Positions 8,685 through 16,229 of a DNA stretch of 64,000 nucleotides are shown here, piece by piece. The stretch's first letter is position 1. Each line of letters begins with the position of its first letter. Under the pieces are notes generated by a model, which did no database searches, was not told where the DNA came from, and saw nothing but the letters and a program-made list of their open reading frames with translations. The translations under genes were made by a program, and so were the position numbers. Source of the stretch: Nioella ostreopsis (GTDB lineage Bacteria > Pseudomonadota > Alphaproteobacteria > Rhodobacterales > Rhodobacteraceae); contig NZ_RCIQ01000005.1 in assembly GCF_004000255.1 (NCBI RefSeq), forward strand, positions 124,001 to 188,000, read 5' to 3'.

Positions 8685-10087
8685 GTTTGAATGAGACGGT
8701 TCTCGCCCAGCGGCGCGTGGGCCACGCCCTCCGCCAGTTGGATCGCACCCGCAGGCCAGGTCACTTCGACCATCGCGCCACGCCTCTCGCCGCTTTCCTC
8801 GGCCAGCAGGAACGGATCGGTCGCGTTGCGGAACCCGACGCGTGCGCCGGACCGTTCCAGCAGCGTCTTGGCGATGAACAGCCCCAGACCCATGCCCTCA
8901 TATCCCGGCCGCTTTTCCTCATCGCGCGGCGATTTGCGCCGCCTCAGAAACGGATCACCCAGCCGCCCGATCAGATCCGGGGGGAAACCGGCACCATCAT
9001 CGGTCAGCCGCAGGTGGATGTTCTGCCCGTCCCACAGCCCATCGACCCAGACATCGTCATTGGCGAAATCCACCGCGTTCTGCACAAGATTGCGGATGCC
9101 ATGGATGATCTCGGGACGGCGATAGATCACCGGTTGCGCCTCACCTGCGCCGGGCATCGGCGCGAACTCGAAATGCACCCTGACGCCCCGGTCCACATGC
9201 GGCTCTGCCGCTTCGCGCACCACGGCCCCGAACGGGGCAGAATGCATGTGCAGGTCATCCTTCCCGGCGCGTCCCATGTCGCGCAGGATATCGCGGCAGC
9301 GATCTGCCTGTTCGCGGATCAGCCGGGCATCCTCGGCCAGGTCGGGGTTGCCCTCCAGCTCCTCCGCCAGTTCGGTGGACACCAGCTTGATCGTGGCCAG
9401 CGGCGTGCCCAGCTCATGCGCAGCGGCAGCGACCACGCCCCCCAGATCGGTCAGTTTCTGTTCGCGCGCCAGCGCTTCCTGTGTGGCCAGCAGCGCCTGG
9501 CTCATGGAGTGGATCTCCAATGTGACGCGGCGGGCATAGCCCGACAGGAAGACAATACCGATGACGATGGCCGCCCAGAACCCGGCCAAAAACAAGGCGG
9601 GCAGTTCGATCACCTCGCCCGCACGCGTCGTCAGTGGCACATGATAGAACGCCACCAGCGTGATCAGCACGATGGCCGCCAGCCCCAGAATCACCGTCGA
9701 CCGCATGGTCAAGGCCGTGGCCGAGATCGTCACCGGCGCAAGGATCAGCAAGGCAAAGGGATTGTTCAGCCCCCCAGTCAGAAACAGCAGGAAAGACAGC
9801 TGCGTCAGGTCAAACAGCAGCGTCAGCATCGCGTCCCAATCCGCCAGCCGCTGGTTCGGCGGAAACACCGTCATCGCAATCATGTTGGACAGGACGGAGG
9901 TGCCGATGGCCAGAAAGCACAGGCCAAGTTCCACCCTGAGGCCCAGAAACAGGCTGGCCACCACAACCGTCGCGGTCTGGCCCAGCACCGCCAGCCAGCG
10001 CAGCACCAGCAACGTCCGCAGCCGCACCCAGCCACTGCGCAGATCGCGCGTCAACAAGCTGCGGGTCGGGTCGGTCGTCTGGGCCAT
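8681..10087 (-). CDS. regB: Redox sensor histidine kinase RegB/PrrB
   Basis: Membrane histidine kinase of the global redox two-component system RegBA (468 residues from the ATG at 10087). About six N-terminal transmembrane segments span residues 25-185. The ubiquinone-binding heptapeptide GGLNNPF is at 105-111. The H-box AAAHELGTPL carries phospho-acceptor His224, and the redox-active cysteine (EQADRC) is Cys264; these correspond within one residue to positions described in R. capsulatus RegB. N and G boxes (NLVQNAVDFA, DDGAGF, GMGLGL) follow. An in-frame extension to 10162 exists but lacks family similarity. It is divergent from senC and regA, the classical arrangement. Confidence 0.95.
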   Translation of the reverse strand: MAQTTDPTRSLLTRDLRSGWVRLRTLLVLRWLAVLGQTATVVVASLFLGLRVELGLCFLAIGTSVLSNMIAMTVFPPNQRLADWDAMLTLLFDLTQLSFLLFLTGGLNNPFALLILAPVTISATALTMRSTVILGLAAIVLITLVAFYHVPLTTRAGEVIELPALFLAGFWAAIVIGIVFLSGYARRVTLEIHSMSQALLATQEALAREQKLTDLGGVVAAAAHELGTPLATIKLVSTELAEELEGNPDLAEDARLIREQADRCRDILRDMGRAGKDDLHMHSAPFGAVVREAAEPHVDRGVRVHFEFAPMPGAGEAQPVIYRRPEIIHGIRNLVQNAVDFANDDVWVDGLWDGQNIHLRLTDDGAGFPPDLIGRLGDPFLRRRKSPRDEEKRPGYEGMGLGLFIAKTLLERSGARVGFRNATDPFLLAEESGERRGAMVEVTWPAGAIQLAEGVAHAPLGENRLIQT

Positions 10088-10196
10088 TCGGGGCGTCCTG
10101 TTCCGGCGGGGGCGTTCTGTCACAGTTGCGCAGACGTGAATTGATAGACAGGTCGTTTTCAACGATCAACGCTGCACAGCATTCGAGGACCTTGCC
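10088..10196. promoter_or_regulatory. regB-senC divergent promoter region
   Basis: 109-bp gap between the divergent regB and senC starts; it must carry both promoters. I could not place a convincing sigma-70 box or a full RegA-binding site in it. An inverted pair, AGGTCGTT near 10151 and AACGATCAACG near 10159, is the only visible dyad-like element. Confidence 0.4.
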
Positions 10197-10832
10197 ATGA
10201 ACCGCATCTATGCCGCCAGCGCTCTTGCCCTGACCGCCGCCCTTCTGGGCGGCATTGGCCTGTCGATCCTCTGGGGCCGCGCCAATCAGGACGAGGATAT
10301 CTTCGCCCAATGCCGCGCCACGCGCGTGGCGGGCGGCCCTGGCGATATCGGCGGCCCGTTCGAACTGGTGTCGGAAACCGGCGACACCGTGACCGATGCC
10401 GATATCATCACCGGCCCGACCCTGATCTATTTCGGCTACACCTTCTGCCCCGATGTCTGCCCGCTGGACAACGCGCGCAACGCCATCGCGGTGGAAATCC
10501 TGGAGGAAGAGGGCCGCATGGTGACGCCGGTCTTCATCTCGATCGACCCGGAACGCGACACGCCCGAGATCCTCGCCGATTTCACCGACAACATGCATCC
10601 GCGCATGATTGGCCTGACTGGCAGCGTCGCCCAGACCACCGCCGCATCCGAGGCCTACCGGACCTATTTCAACATCCAGGAAGCGGGCGAGGACGGGTTC
10701 TACCTCGTCGATCACTCGACCTTCACCTATCTGGTCTTCCCCGAGCATGGATTCGTGGAGTTCTTCCGCCGCGACGACACGCCCGAGGAGATGGCCACCC
10801 GCATTTCCTGTTTCATGGACGCGGCGTCCTGA
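10197..10832 (+). CDS. senC: SenC/PrrC (Sco1-family copper chaperone)
   Basis: 211-residue Sco1/SenC protein with one N-terminal membrane anchor (about residues 5-26) and a periplasmic thioredoxin-like domain. The copper-binding motif TFCPDVCP gives Cys84 and Cys88, and the distal ligand His173 is in VDHSTFTYLV. The family delivers copper to the CuA site of cytochrome c oxidase and is linked to redox signalling through RegB/PrrB in Rhodobacter. It lies divergent to regB and 69 bp upstream of regA. Confidence 0.94.
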   Translation: MNRIYAASALALTAALLGGIGLSILWGRANQDEDIFAQCRATRVAGGPGDIGGPFELVSETGDTVTDADIITGPTLIYFGYTFCPDVCPLDNARNAIAVEILEEEGRMVTPVFISIDPERDTPEILADFTDNMHPRMIGLTGSVAQTTAASEAYRTYFNIQEAGEDGFYLVDHSTFTYLVFPEHGFVEFFRRDDTPEEMATRISCFMDAAS

Positions 10833-10843
10833 CCCTGATCTGT

Positions 10844-10873
10844 TTGACCATTGCGCAGCTTTCCTCATATATG
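10844..10873 (+). promoter_or_regulatory. Candidate sigma-70 promoter for regA
   Basis: TTGACC at 10844-10849 and TATATG at 10868-10873 with an 18-bp spacer, in the senC-regA gap. It is followed by a GAAGAGGA ribosome-binding site at 10886-10893. This would allow regA expression independent of senC. Confidence 0.45.
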
Positions 10874-10901
10874 AAAGAAACTTGCGAAGAGGACTGCTTG
10901 A

Positions 10902-11459
10902 ATGGCCACGGAACGCTCGTTGCGCGATATCGGACCGGATAAATCCCTGCTGCTCGTCGATGATGACGAACCGTTCCTGCGGCGCCTGCAACGGGCCATG
11001 GAAAAGCGCGGCTTCGAGGTCGAGGCCGCCGATTCGGTCGCGGGCGGCAAGGCCATCGCAACCGCCCGCCCCCCCGCCTATGCCGTGGTCGATCTGCGGC
11101 TGGAGGATGGCAACGGGCTCGACGTCGTGGAACTCCTGCGCGAAAAGCGCCCCGACGCCCGGATCGTCGTGCTGACCGGCTATGGTGCGATTGCCACCGC
11201 CGTCGCTGCCGTCAAGATCGGGGCCACCGACTACCTGTCGAAACCCGCCGACGCCAATGACATCACCGCCGCCCTCTTGGCCGAAGAAGACGACATGCCG
11301 CCGCCGCCGGAAAACCCGATGAGCGCCGATCGCGTCCGGTGGGAACACATCCAGCGCGTCTATGAGCTGTGTGACCGCAATGTCAGCGAAACCGCCCGGC
11401 GGCTGAACATGCACCGGCGCACGCTGCAACGCATCCTCGCCAAGCGCAGCCCGCGTTAG
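10902..11459 (+). CDS. regA: Response regulator RegA/PrrA/ActR
   Basis: 185-residue response regulator partner of RegB. The receiver domain carries the acidic pair VDDDEP near residue 19, the phosphorylatable Asp64 (AVVDLRLEDG) and the conserved Lys in YLSKP. A Pro-rich linker (DMPPPPENP) precedes a Fis-type helix-turn-helix at the C-terminus (NVSETARRLNMHRRTLQR). The domain order and very short linker are diagnostic of RegA/PrrA/ActR. It controls photosynthesis, respiration, nitrogen and carbon fixation genes in relatives; the targets in this organism are not shown here. Confidence 0.96.
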   Translation: MATERSLRDIGPDKSLLLVDDDEPFLRRLQRAMEKRGFEVEAADSVAGGKAIATARPPAYAVVDLRLEDGNGLDVVELLREKRPDARIVVLTGYGAIATAVAAVKIGATDYLSKPADANDITAALLAEEDDMPPPPENPMSADRVRWEHIQRVYELCDRNVSETARRLNMHRRTLQRILAKRSPR

Positions 11460-11463
11460 TCCT

Positions 11464-11952
11464 ATGCGCGCCGCTGCTCTTCTTATCGCGCTTGGTCTGA
11501 CGGCCTGCACGCCCATGGTCGAGATGCCGACCGTGCCGACCAGTTTCGATCGTGTCACCGCCGATTCCGAGGGTCTGCAGCCCGTCGGCAGCGATCTACG
11601 CATCGACTTTGGCCGCGCACAGGAGGGCGTGATCGAGACCGTCTCGCGCCTTCTGGGCTCGGATCCGACCGATATCACCACCAGCCCCGATTGTGGCGAC
11701 GTGACCGCTGCCTATTGGCGCGCCGGGCTGACGCTGAACTTCGTCGAGGGCGATTTCCGGGGTTGGGTGCTGACTGAACCGGGCCTGACGGCGGCAGGCG
11801 GGTTGAGCGTGGGCAACACCCCACCGCCGGTCACAATGGCCACCACCACCCTCGGGCGCGAATTCGAGATCGACGGGGTCTGGGCACTGGTCGAGGAAAC
11901 GGGGCCAGAGATCACAACCATCTGGTCCGGCAGAACCTGCTTCTTCCGCTAA
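11464..11952 (+). CDS. Putative lipoprotein of unknown function
   Basis: 162-residue exported protein starting 4 bp after the regA stop, so probably cotranscribed. A short signal peptide ends in the lipobox LTAC, predicting lipidation at Cys15. The mature part is rich in Thr and acidic residues, with two further cysteines (SPDCGD and RTCFFR) that could form a disulfide. No domain is recognised. Its stop overlaps the convergent lysR-type gene by 3-4 bp. A link with redox control is suggested only by position. Confidence 0.75.
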   Translation: MRAAALLIALGLTACTPMVEMPTVPTSFDRVTADSEGLQPVGSDLRIDFGRAQEGVIETVSRLLGSDPTDITTSPDCGDVTAAYWRAGLTLNFVEGDFRGWVLTEPGLTAAGGLSVGNTPPPVTMATTTLGREFEIDGVWALVEETGPEITTIWSGRTCFFR

Positions 11953-12839
11953 GATGCCCTATGCAGCCATGTCAGGAACACCCGCGCCTGCGGGCTGATC
12001 GTGGCCGGGTTGTGAACGCTGTAATAGGCGATCTCCGATTCCGGTTCCTCCAGCAGCGCCACCAGCCGCCCGTCATCCAGATCGCGCTGCACCACCGCCA
12101 GCGGCTGACGGGTGATCCCCGCCCCTGACCGAACAGCGGCCAGAACCAGCCCGTTGGCCTCCAGCCGGGTGATCTGCATCGTCTCAGGCTCCGCGCCCAG
12201 CGCCCGCAGCCAGGTGAACATCTCCATATCCGTGGGCTCCGGCAACCAGGCGAAGTCCGTCAGCGCGTGGATCGCCTTCGGCGAGGTGGCGGAATAGTCC
12301 ACCGGCAGCCGCGCCGCCACATCCGGGTGCGCCACCACGATCCGGTGCGCGCGGGTCAAGAGCCGCGCCTCCAGCCCCGGCCATCTGCCCTGCCCATAGC
12401 GGATCGCCAGATCGAACCCGTCACGGCGCAGGTCCACCACCGCATTGTCGGGCGCGATGGTCACCGGCAAATCGGGATGCGCCTTCCAGAACCCGGCCAG
12501 ACGCGGGGCCAGCCAGTTTTCGGCAAAGTTCTGCGTGGCCGAGATCGCTATCGGCCGGTCCGCCCGCGCCTGTGACAGCGTCCTGACCCCCGCCGCGATG
12601 ATCCCGAACCCCTCGCCCAGATCCTGCGCCAGCCTGCGGCCCGCCGCCGTGGTCGCCATCTTGCGGCCTACCCGCTCCATCAGCGCCTGCCCGAACTGAT
12701 CCTCGAGCGCCCGCACATGCTGCGCAATCGCGGCATGGGTCACGTTCAGCTCTCGCGCGGCGGCGGAGAAGCTGTTCAGCCGAGCGGCAGCTTCAAAGGC
12801 CCTCAGCGCCGCGAGGGAGGGGATATCGCGCCAATCCAT
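11949..12839 (-). CDS. LysR-family regulator (GcvA-like)
   Basis: 296-residue LysR-type regulator. The winged-helix DNA-binding domain occupies residues about 5-65 (SLAALRAFEAAARLNSFSAA, then LNVTHAAIAQHVRALE). A periplasmic-binding-protein-like effector domain follows. The text resembles the GcvA/AmpR branch. The ATG at 12839 is preceded by GGAG; a GTG at 12854 is possible but lies inside the dyad operator. It faces a 55-residue gene on the other strand. Effector unknown. Confidence 0.88.
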   Translation of the reverse strand: MDWRDIPSLAALRAFEAAARLNSFSAAARELNVTHAAIAQHVRALEDQFGQALMERVGRKMATTAAGRRLAQDLGEGFGIIAAGVRTLSQARADRPIAISATQNFAENWLAPRLAGFWKAHPDLPVTIAPDNAVVDLRRDGFDLAIRYGQGRWPGLEARLLTRAHRIVVAHPDVAARLPVDYSATSPKAIHALTDFAWLPEPTDMEMFTWLRALGAEPETMQITRLEANGLVLAAVRSGAGITRQPLAVVQRDLDDGRLVALLEEPESEIAYYSVHNPATISPQARVFLTWLHRAS

Positions 12840-12842
12840 ATC

Positions 12843-12859
12843 TGTAAGCTCCACTTACA
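12843..12859. promoter_or_regulatory. LysR-type operator dyad
   Basis: Perfect inverted repeat TGTAAG-N5-CTTACA with a T-N11-A core, typical of LysR-type binding boxes. It lies directly upstream of the regulator's ATG and 78 bp from the start of the divergent small gene. It could serve both autoregulation and control of that gene. Inferred from sequence only. Confidence 0.55.
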
Positions 12860-12936
12860 TATGAAAGATATTGCTGATTCGATCCCGCGTCGCAAGCCCG
12901 CTATGTCTGGACCATCAGAAAACAGGAGCTTTCCCG

Positions 12937-13104
12937 ATGATCTCTCTCCTCTCCCGCACTTTCAAAACCGCAACACGCCTTGATACATGGGATGCACCAG
13001 ACCACTGGCGCGCCCAACATGAAGACTACCGCACCCGCCGCCACCGCGCGGATGCCGAACGGGCGCGGATGCGTCGTGCCCTTCGCCAAACCGGACTTGA
13101 GTAA
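12937..13104 (+). CDS. Small basic protein, 55 residues, unknown function
   Basis: Starts at an ATG preceded by AGGAGCT at the right distance. The product begins with a short hydrophobic stretch (MISLLSRTF) and continues as a highly charged helix rich in Arg, His and Glu (RRHRADAERARMRRALRQ). Size and composition recall small DUF1127-like proteins of alphaproteobacteria, but I do not see that signature clearly. It is divergent from the LysR regulator, with a dyad operator between them, so it may be its target. No function is assigned. Confidence 0.6.
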   Translation: MISLLSRTFKTATRLDTWDAPDHWRAQHEDYRTRRHRADAERARMRRALRQTGLE

Positions 13105-13133
13105 GCGTGAGTTACAGTTCTAAAGCCAAATCT

Positions 13134-13157
13134 CGGGCGGTGGCATCCCATCGCCCG
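13134..13157. terminator. Hairpin between convergent genes
   Basis: Ten-pair stem CGGGCGGTGG / CCATCGCCCG with a CATC loop and one G-U pair, between the convergent small gene and the GNAT gene. There is no T-run, so termination is plausible but unproven. Confidence 0.5.
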
Positions 13158-13159
13158 GA

Positions 13160-13651
13160 TCACGCCGCGCCGCGCAGATCCAGCAGTTTTGTCACCCGAT
13201 CCACCGGCGTGCCATCGCTCAGCGGAACGCCCGGCGTCACGTGATGATCGACGAACCCCATTCGCCCATAGTACCGCAGGCCGCCGGTGTTATCCGCCCG
13301 GATCGTCGCGTCGATACCGCGATACCCGAAGCGGATCGCCGCCTCTCTCGTCGCCCCGAACAAGGCCCCACCAATGCCCCGCTGCGTGCTGCCCAGCCTG
13401 GCGAAGGTCGCAATCGTGGCGCGGTCCTCAGGCCCATCCTTCAGCGGAAAGATATACTGAAACCCCAGAAGAGCCCCATCCTGCTCCGCCACATGGCAGA
13501 TGCCACGCGGCGTGGATCCGTCCAGAACGGAGGCCAGAAAATCCGCCGGAACCTCGCCCTGAAAGGCCGTTGTCCCGCCCTTGTCCACGATGGCCTGCAA
13601 GATGGACACAATGCCTTGCGCATCCTGCGGGGTCGCCTGTCTGACAATCAT
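13160..13651 (-). CDS. GNAT-family N-acetyltransferase (phosphinothricin-acetyltransferase-like)
   Basis: 163-residue GNAT protein. The acetyl-CoA-binding region is ARLGSTQRGIGGALFGAT (R/Q-x-x-G-x-G/A type) near residue 85, and the terminal NTGGLRYYGRMGF segment is typical of the fold. Overall it resembles the PAT/YncA branch that acetylates small amines. The substrate cannot be deduced. Its ATG overlaps the stop of the HD-domain gene by 4 nt, so the two are probably one transcript. Confidence 0.85.
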   Translation of the reverse strand: MIVRQATPQDAQGIVSILQAIVDKGGTTAFQGEVPADFLASVLDGSTPRGICHVAEQDGALLGFQYIFPLKDGPEDRATIATFARLGSTQRGIGGALFGATREAAIRFGYRGIDATIRADNTGGLRYYGRMGFVDHHVTPGVPLSDGTPVDRVTKLLDLRGAA

Positions 13652-14244
13652 AGCTGCTCCAACAACGCATGATGCCGATTAGTGAAATCCGCCCGCACCT
13701 CTGCCGGGGGGCGCAGATGCAGGTGCAGCCCCTCGATCAGCGCTGGCGTCGGACGGCCAAAGAACCGATCCGCCTCGGCCTCCGAAAACCCGGCCAGCTG
13801 CGTCGCCTCCAGCCAGGCGGACACCTTGTCGGCCCGCTTGATCCGCGCCTTCACCGTCTTGGGGATCGCCGCAGGCAGCCCGAACCGCAGATGGATCGCC
13901 GCCGCCAGACGGTCGTCCAGCGCCCCGTATCCCGGCCCCACCGCCGCCTTGACCGGGCTGATCATGTCCCCGATCACATATTCCGGCGCGTCATGCAGCA
14001 GCGCCGCCAACCGCCACTTCACCGGGGCCTTGGGGTCGATCCGGGCAAAGATCTGCTCCACCAGCAGCGAATGTTCCGCAACCGAATAGGCGTAATCCCC
14101 GCGCGTCTGCCCGTTCCAGCGCGCGACAAAGGCCAGCCCATGGGCGATATCCTCGATCTCGATATCCACCGGCGTCGGGTCCAGCAGGTCCAGCCTGCGC
14201 CCCGACAGCATCCGCTGCCATGCTCTTGTCGTCTGTCTGGTCAT
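13648..14244 (-). CDS. HD-domain hydrolase (YfbR-like 5'-deoxynucleotidase type)
   Basis: 198-residue metal-dependent HD phosphohydrolase. Metal ligands are visible as the SVAEHSLLV histidine and the ALLHDAPEYV His-Asp pair, with a further DKVSAWLEA helix aspartate. This order (EHS ... LLHDAPE) matches the YfbR family, which dephosphorylates deoxynucleoside monophosphates. The ATG at 14244 is chosen because the upstream in-frame extension lacks family similarity. Substrate is inferred from family only. Confidence 0.82.
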   Translation of the reverse strand: MTRQTTRAWQRMLSGRRLDLLDPTPVDIEIEDIAHGLAFVARWNGQTRGDYAYSVAEHSLLVEQIFARIDPKAPVKWRLAALLHDAPEYVIGDMISPVKAAVGPGYGALDDRLAAAIHLRFGLPAAIPKTVKARIKRADKVSAWLEATQLAGFSEAEADRFFGRPTPALIEGLHLHLRPPAEVRADFTNRHHALLEQL

Positions 14245-14433
14245 GGTCCCCGCAATCCCTGCTTGCCCGTGGCTGCCTCCCCTACAGACCAACTCGACCG
14301 GGGTTTTTCAACGCCCCGAGCTGCTCGGCAACGGCTTTTTCTTCCGGCACCCGCAGAGCGTCGAAAGTTTTTCCTTGGGAATCGGCACCTCCCGCGCCTA
14401 GTCTTTCGTATTAACCCATTTGGAGGATCGATT

Positions 14434-14586
14434 ATGAGCAAAGAAGACACCCCCGAGAACGCCCCCGCCCGCAAGGATCAAAGCGCCAAGGGCCCCGCGG
14501 CCCAGCAGGGCAGCATGTCCGACAAGGGCGGCAGCGCCTCCGGCTCGACTCAAAGCGGCGTGGCCCCCAAGGGTGGCAGCAAGTAA
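14434..14586 (+). CDS. 50-residue hydrophilic low-complexity protein
   Basis: Begins at an ATG with TGGAGGA 6 bp upstream and ends before a strong terminator, so it is a complete monocistronic unit. The product is rich in Gly, Ser, Lys, Ala and Gln with no hydrophobic core, and is predicted to be disordered (…DKGGSASGSTQSG…). Such composition recalls small stress-associated hydrophilins, but no family is recognised. A 189-bp leader separates it from the HD gene on the other strand. Confidence 0.6.
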   Translation: MSKEDTPENAPARKDQSAKGPAAQQGSMSDKGGSASGSTQSGVAPKGGSK

Positions 14587-14613
14587 CCGCTTGCTCTTTT
14601 CATCACGTTCAGA

Positions 14614-14644
14614 ACGGGGCCGCACCGCTTGCGGCCCCGTTTTC
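14614..14644 (+). terminator. Rho-independent terminator after the 50-residue gene
   Basis: Perfect 10-bp stem ACGGGGCCGC / GCGGCCCCGT with a 7-nt loop followed by TTTCC. Confidence 0.85.
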
Positions 14645-14733
14645 CATTCGCGGCAATCCACGCCCATTGCCCCGCTCGACCCCTCCTGCTATGTCGCGCC
14701 AAACCCGTTTGACGCCCTTTCAGGAGCCCCGAA

Positions 14734-16125
14734 ATGACCGACTACATTGTCAAGGATATCGCACTGGCCGAATTTGGCCGCAAGGAACTCGACATCGCCG
14801 AAACCGAGATGCCCGGCCTGATGGCCCTGCGCGAGGAATATGGCGAAAGCAAACCGCTGAAAGGCGCGCGCATCGCGGGCAGCCTCCACATGACGATCCA
14901 GACCGCTGTGCTGATCGAAACCCTCGTGCATCTGGGCGCAGAGGTCCGCTGGGCCTCCTGCAACATCTTCTCCACCCAAGACCACGCCGCCGCCGCCATC
15001 GCCGCCGCGGGCATCCCGGTCTTCGCCATCAAGGGCGAAACGCTGGAGGAATACTGGGACTACGCCGACCGCATCTTCATGTTCGAAGAGGGCGGCTGCA
15101 ACATGATCCTCGACGATGGCGGCGACGCCACGCTCTACATCCTGATGGGCGCCCGCGTCGAGGAAGGCGAAACCGACCTCATCGAAGTCCCGACCAGTGA
15201 GGAAGAGGTTGCCCTCTTCGCCCAGATCAAGAAGCGCATCGCCGAGACCCCCGGCTGGTTCGTGCGTCAGCGCCACATGATCCAGGGCGTGACCGAGGAA
15301 ACCACCACCGGCGTCCACCGCCTCTACCAGATGATGGAAAAAGGCCACCTGCCCTTCCCCGCCATCAACGTGAACGACAGCGTCACCAAGTCCAAGTTCG
15401 ACAACAAATACGGCTGCAAGGAATCGCTGGTCGACGGCATCCGCCGCGCCACCGACACCATGATGGCCGGCAAGGTCGCGCTTGTCTGTGGCTATGGCGA
15501 CGTGGGCAAAGGCTCCGCCGCCTCCCTGCGCGGCGCCGGTGCCCGCGTGAAGGTCACCGAAGTGGACCCGATCTGCGCGCTTCAGGCCGCCATGGACGGG
15601 TTCGAAGTCACCACGCTGGAAGATGAGGTCGCCACGGCGGATATCTTCATCACCACCACCGGCAACAAGGACGTGATCCGCATCGAGCATATGCGCGAGA
15701 TGAAGGACATGGCCATCGTCGGCAATATCGGCCATTTCGACAACGAAATTCAGGTCGCGGCGCTCAAGAACCACAAATGGACCAACATCAAGGACCAGGT
15801 GGATATGATCGAGATGCCCTCGGGCAGCCGCCTGATCCTGCTGTCCGAAGGCCGCCTGCTGAACCTCGGCAATGCCACCGGCCACCCCTCCTTCGTGATG
15901 TCGGCCAGCTTCACCAACCAGACGCTGGCGCAGATCGAGCTCTGGACACGCGGCGATCAGTACGAAAACAAGGTCTACGTGCTGCCCAAGCAGCTGGACG
16001 AGAAAGTCGCCCGCCTGCACCTGGCCAAGGTCGGCGCCAAGCTGACCGTGCTGGCGAAAGAGCAGGCCGACTATATCGGCGTGTCGCAGGACGGCCCGTT
16101 CAAGCCGGAACATTACCGCTACTGA
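14734..16125 (+). CDS. ahcY: Adenosylhomocysteinase (S-adenosyl-L-homocysteine hydrolase)
   Basis: 463-residue NAD-dependent enzyme that cleaves S-adenosylhomocysteine to adenosine and homocysteine, clearing the product of methyltransferases. The NAD-binding Rossmann motif [12 protein letters not shown] lies near residue 250, preceded by [14 protein letters not shown]. The C-terminus ends with the family-typical PFKPEHYRY. An AGGAG site precedes the ATG. It is followed by a hairpin terminator. The last 13 codons, stop and terminator recur about 2.4 kb downstream as a degraded copy. No SAH or SAM riboswitch was recognised in the 90-bp leader. Confidence 0.97.
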   Translation: MTDYIVKDIALAEFGRKELDIAETEMPGLMALREEYGESKPLKGARIAGSLHMTIQTAVLIETLVHLGAEVRWASCNIFSTQDHAAAAIAAAGIPVFAIKGETLEEYWDYADRIFMFEEGGCNMILDDGGDATLYILMGARVEEGETDLIEVPTSEEEVALFAQIKKRIAETPGWFVRQRHMIQGVTEETTTGVHRLYQMMEKGHLPFPAINVNDSVTKSKFDNKYGCKESLVDGIRRATDTMMAGKVALVCGYGDVGKGSAASLRGAGARVKVTEVDPICALQAAMDGFEVTTLEDEVATADIFITTTGNKDVIRIEHMREMKDMAIVGNIGHFDNEIQVAALKNHKWTNIKDQVDMIEMPSGSRLILLSEGRLLNLGNATGHPSFVMSASFTNQTLAQIELWTRGDQYENKVYVLPKQLDEKVARLHLAKVGAKLTVLAKEQADYIGVSQDGPFKPEHYRY

Positions 16126-16181
16126 GGGCGGCTATCGCAGGGATTTTGGAGCACCGGCCAGCGCGAGTTGGCCGGTGTTTT
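16087..16181 (+). repeat. Direct repeat, left copy (ahcY 3' end plus terminator)
   Basis: 95 bp from CAGGACGGCCCGTTC through the terminator T-run. It matches 18511-18605 with about 8 differences by eye. This copy is the intact end of ahcY. The pair brackets the Hint and methyltransferase genes. Confidence 0.9.
16152..16181 (+). terminator. ahcY terminator
   Basis: Stem CACCGGCCA / TGGCCGGTG with an 8-nt loop followed by TTTTC. An identical stem and loop recurs at 18576-18606. Confidence 0.88.
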
Positions 16182-16196
16182 CTTGATTGGGCCTTG

Positions 16197-16220
16197 GCGT
16201 AGGGTGGGCAGTCCTGCCCA
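16197..16220 (+). repeat. Short palindromic dispersed repeat, copy 1
   Basis: GCGTAGGGTGGGCAG followed by TCCTGCCCA, containing the dyad TGGGCAG-TC-CTGCCCA. A near copy (22 of 24 bases by eye) lies at 17433-17456 on the other side of the Hint gene. Confidence 0.7.
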
Positions 16221-16229
16221 CCGCACCCC

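Noticed and set aside
10088-10196. RegA autoregulatory sites in the regB-senC gap
   Set aside because: No stretch fits the published RegA consensus well enough to mark.
14645-14733. SAH or SAM riboswitch before ahcY
   Set aside because: No conserved riboswitch core could be seen in the roughly 90 bp available.
14689-16113. Long minus-strand reading frame antisense to ahcY, with the same first residues as a frame beginning at 18537
   Set aside because: It is the complement of ahcY. The shared MFRLER start only reflects the duplicated ahcY end.
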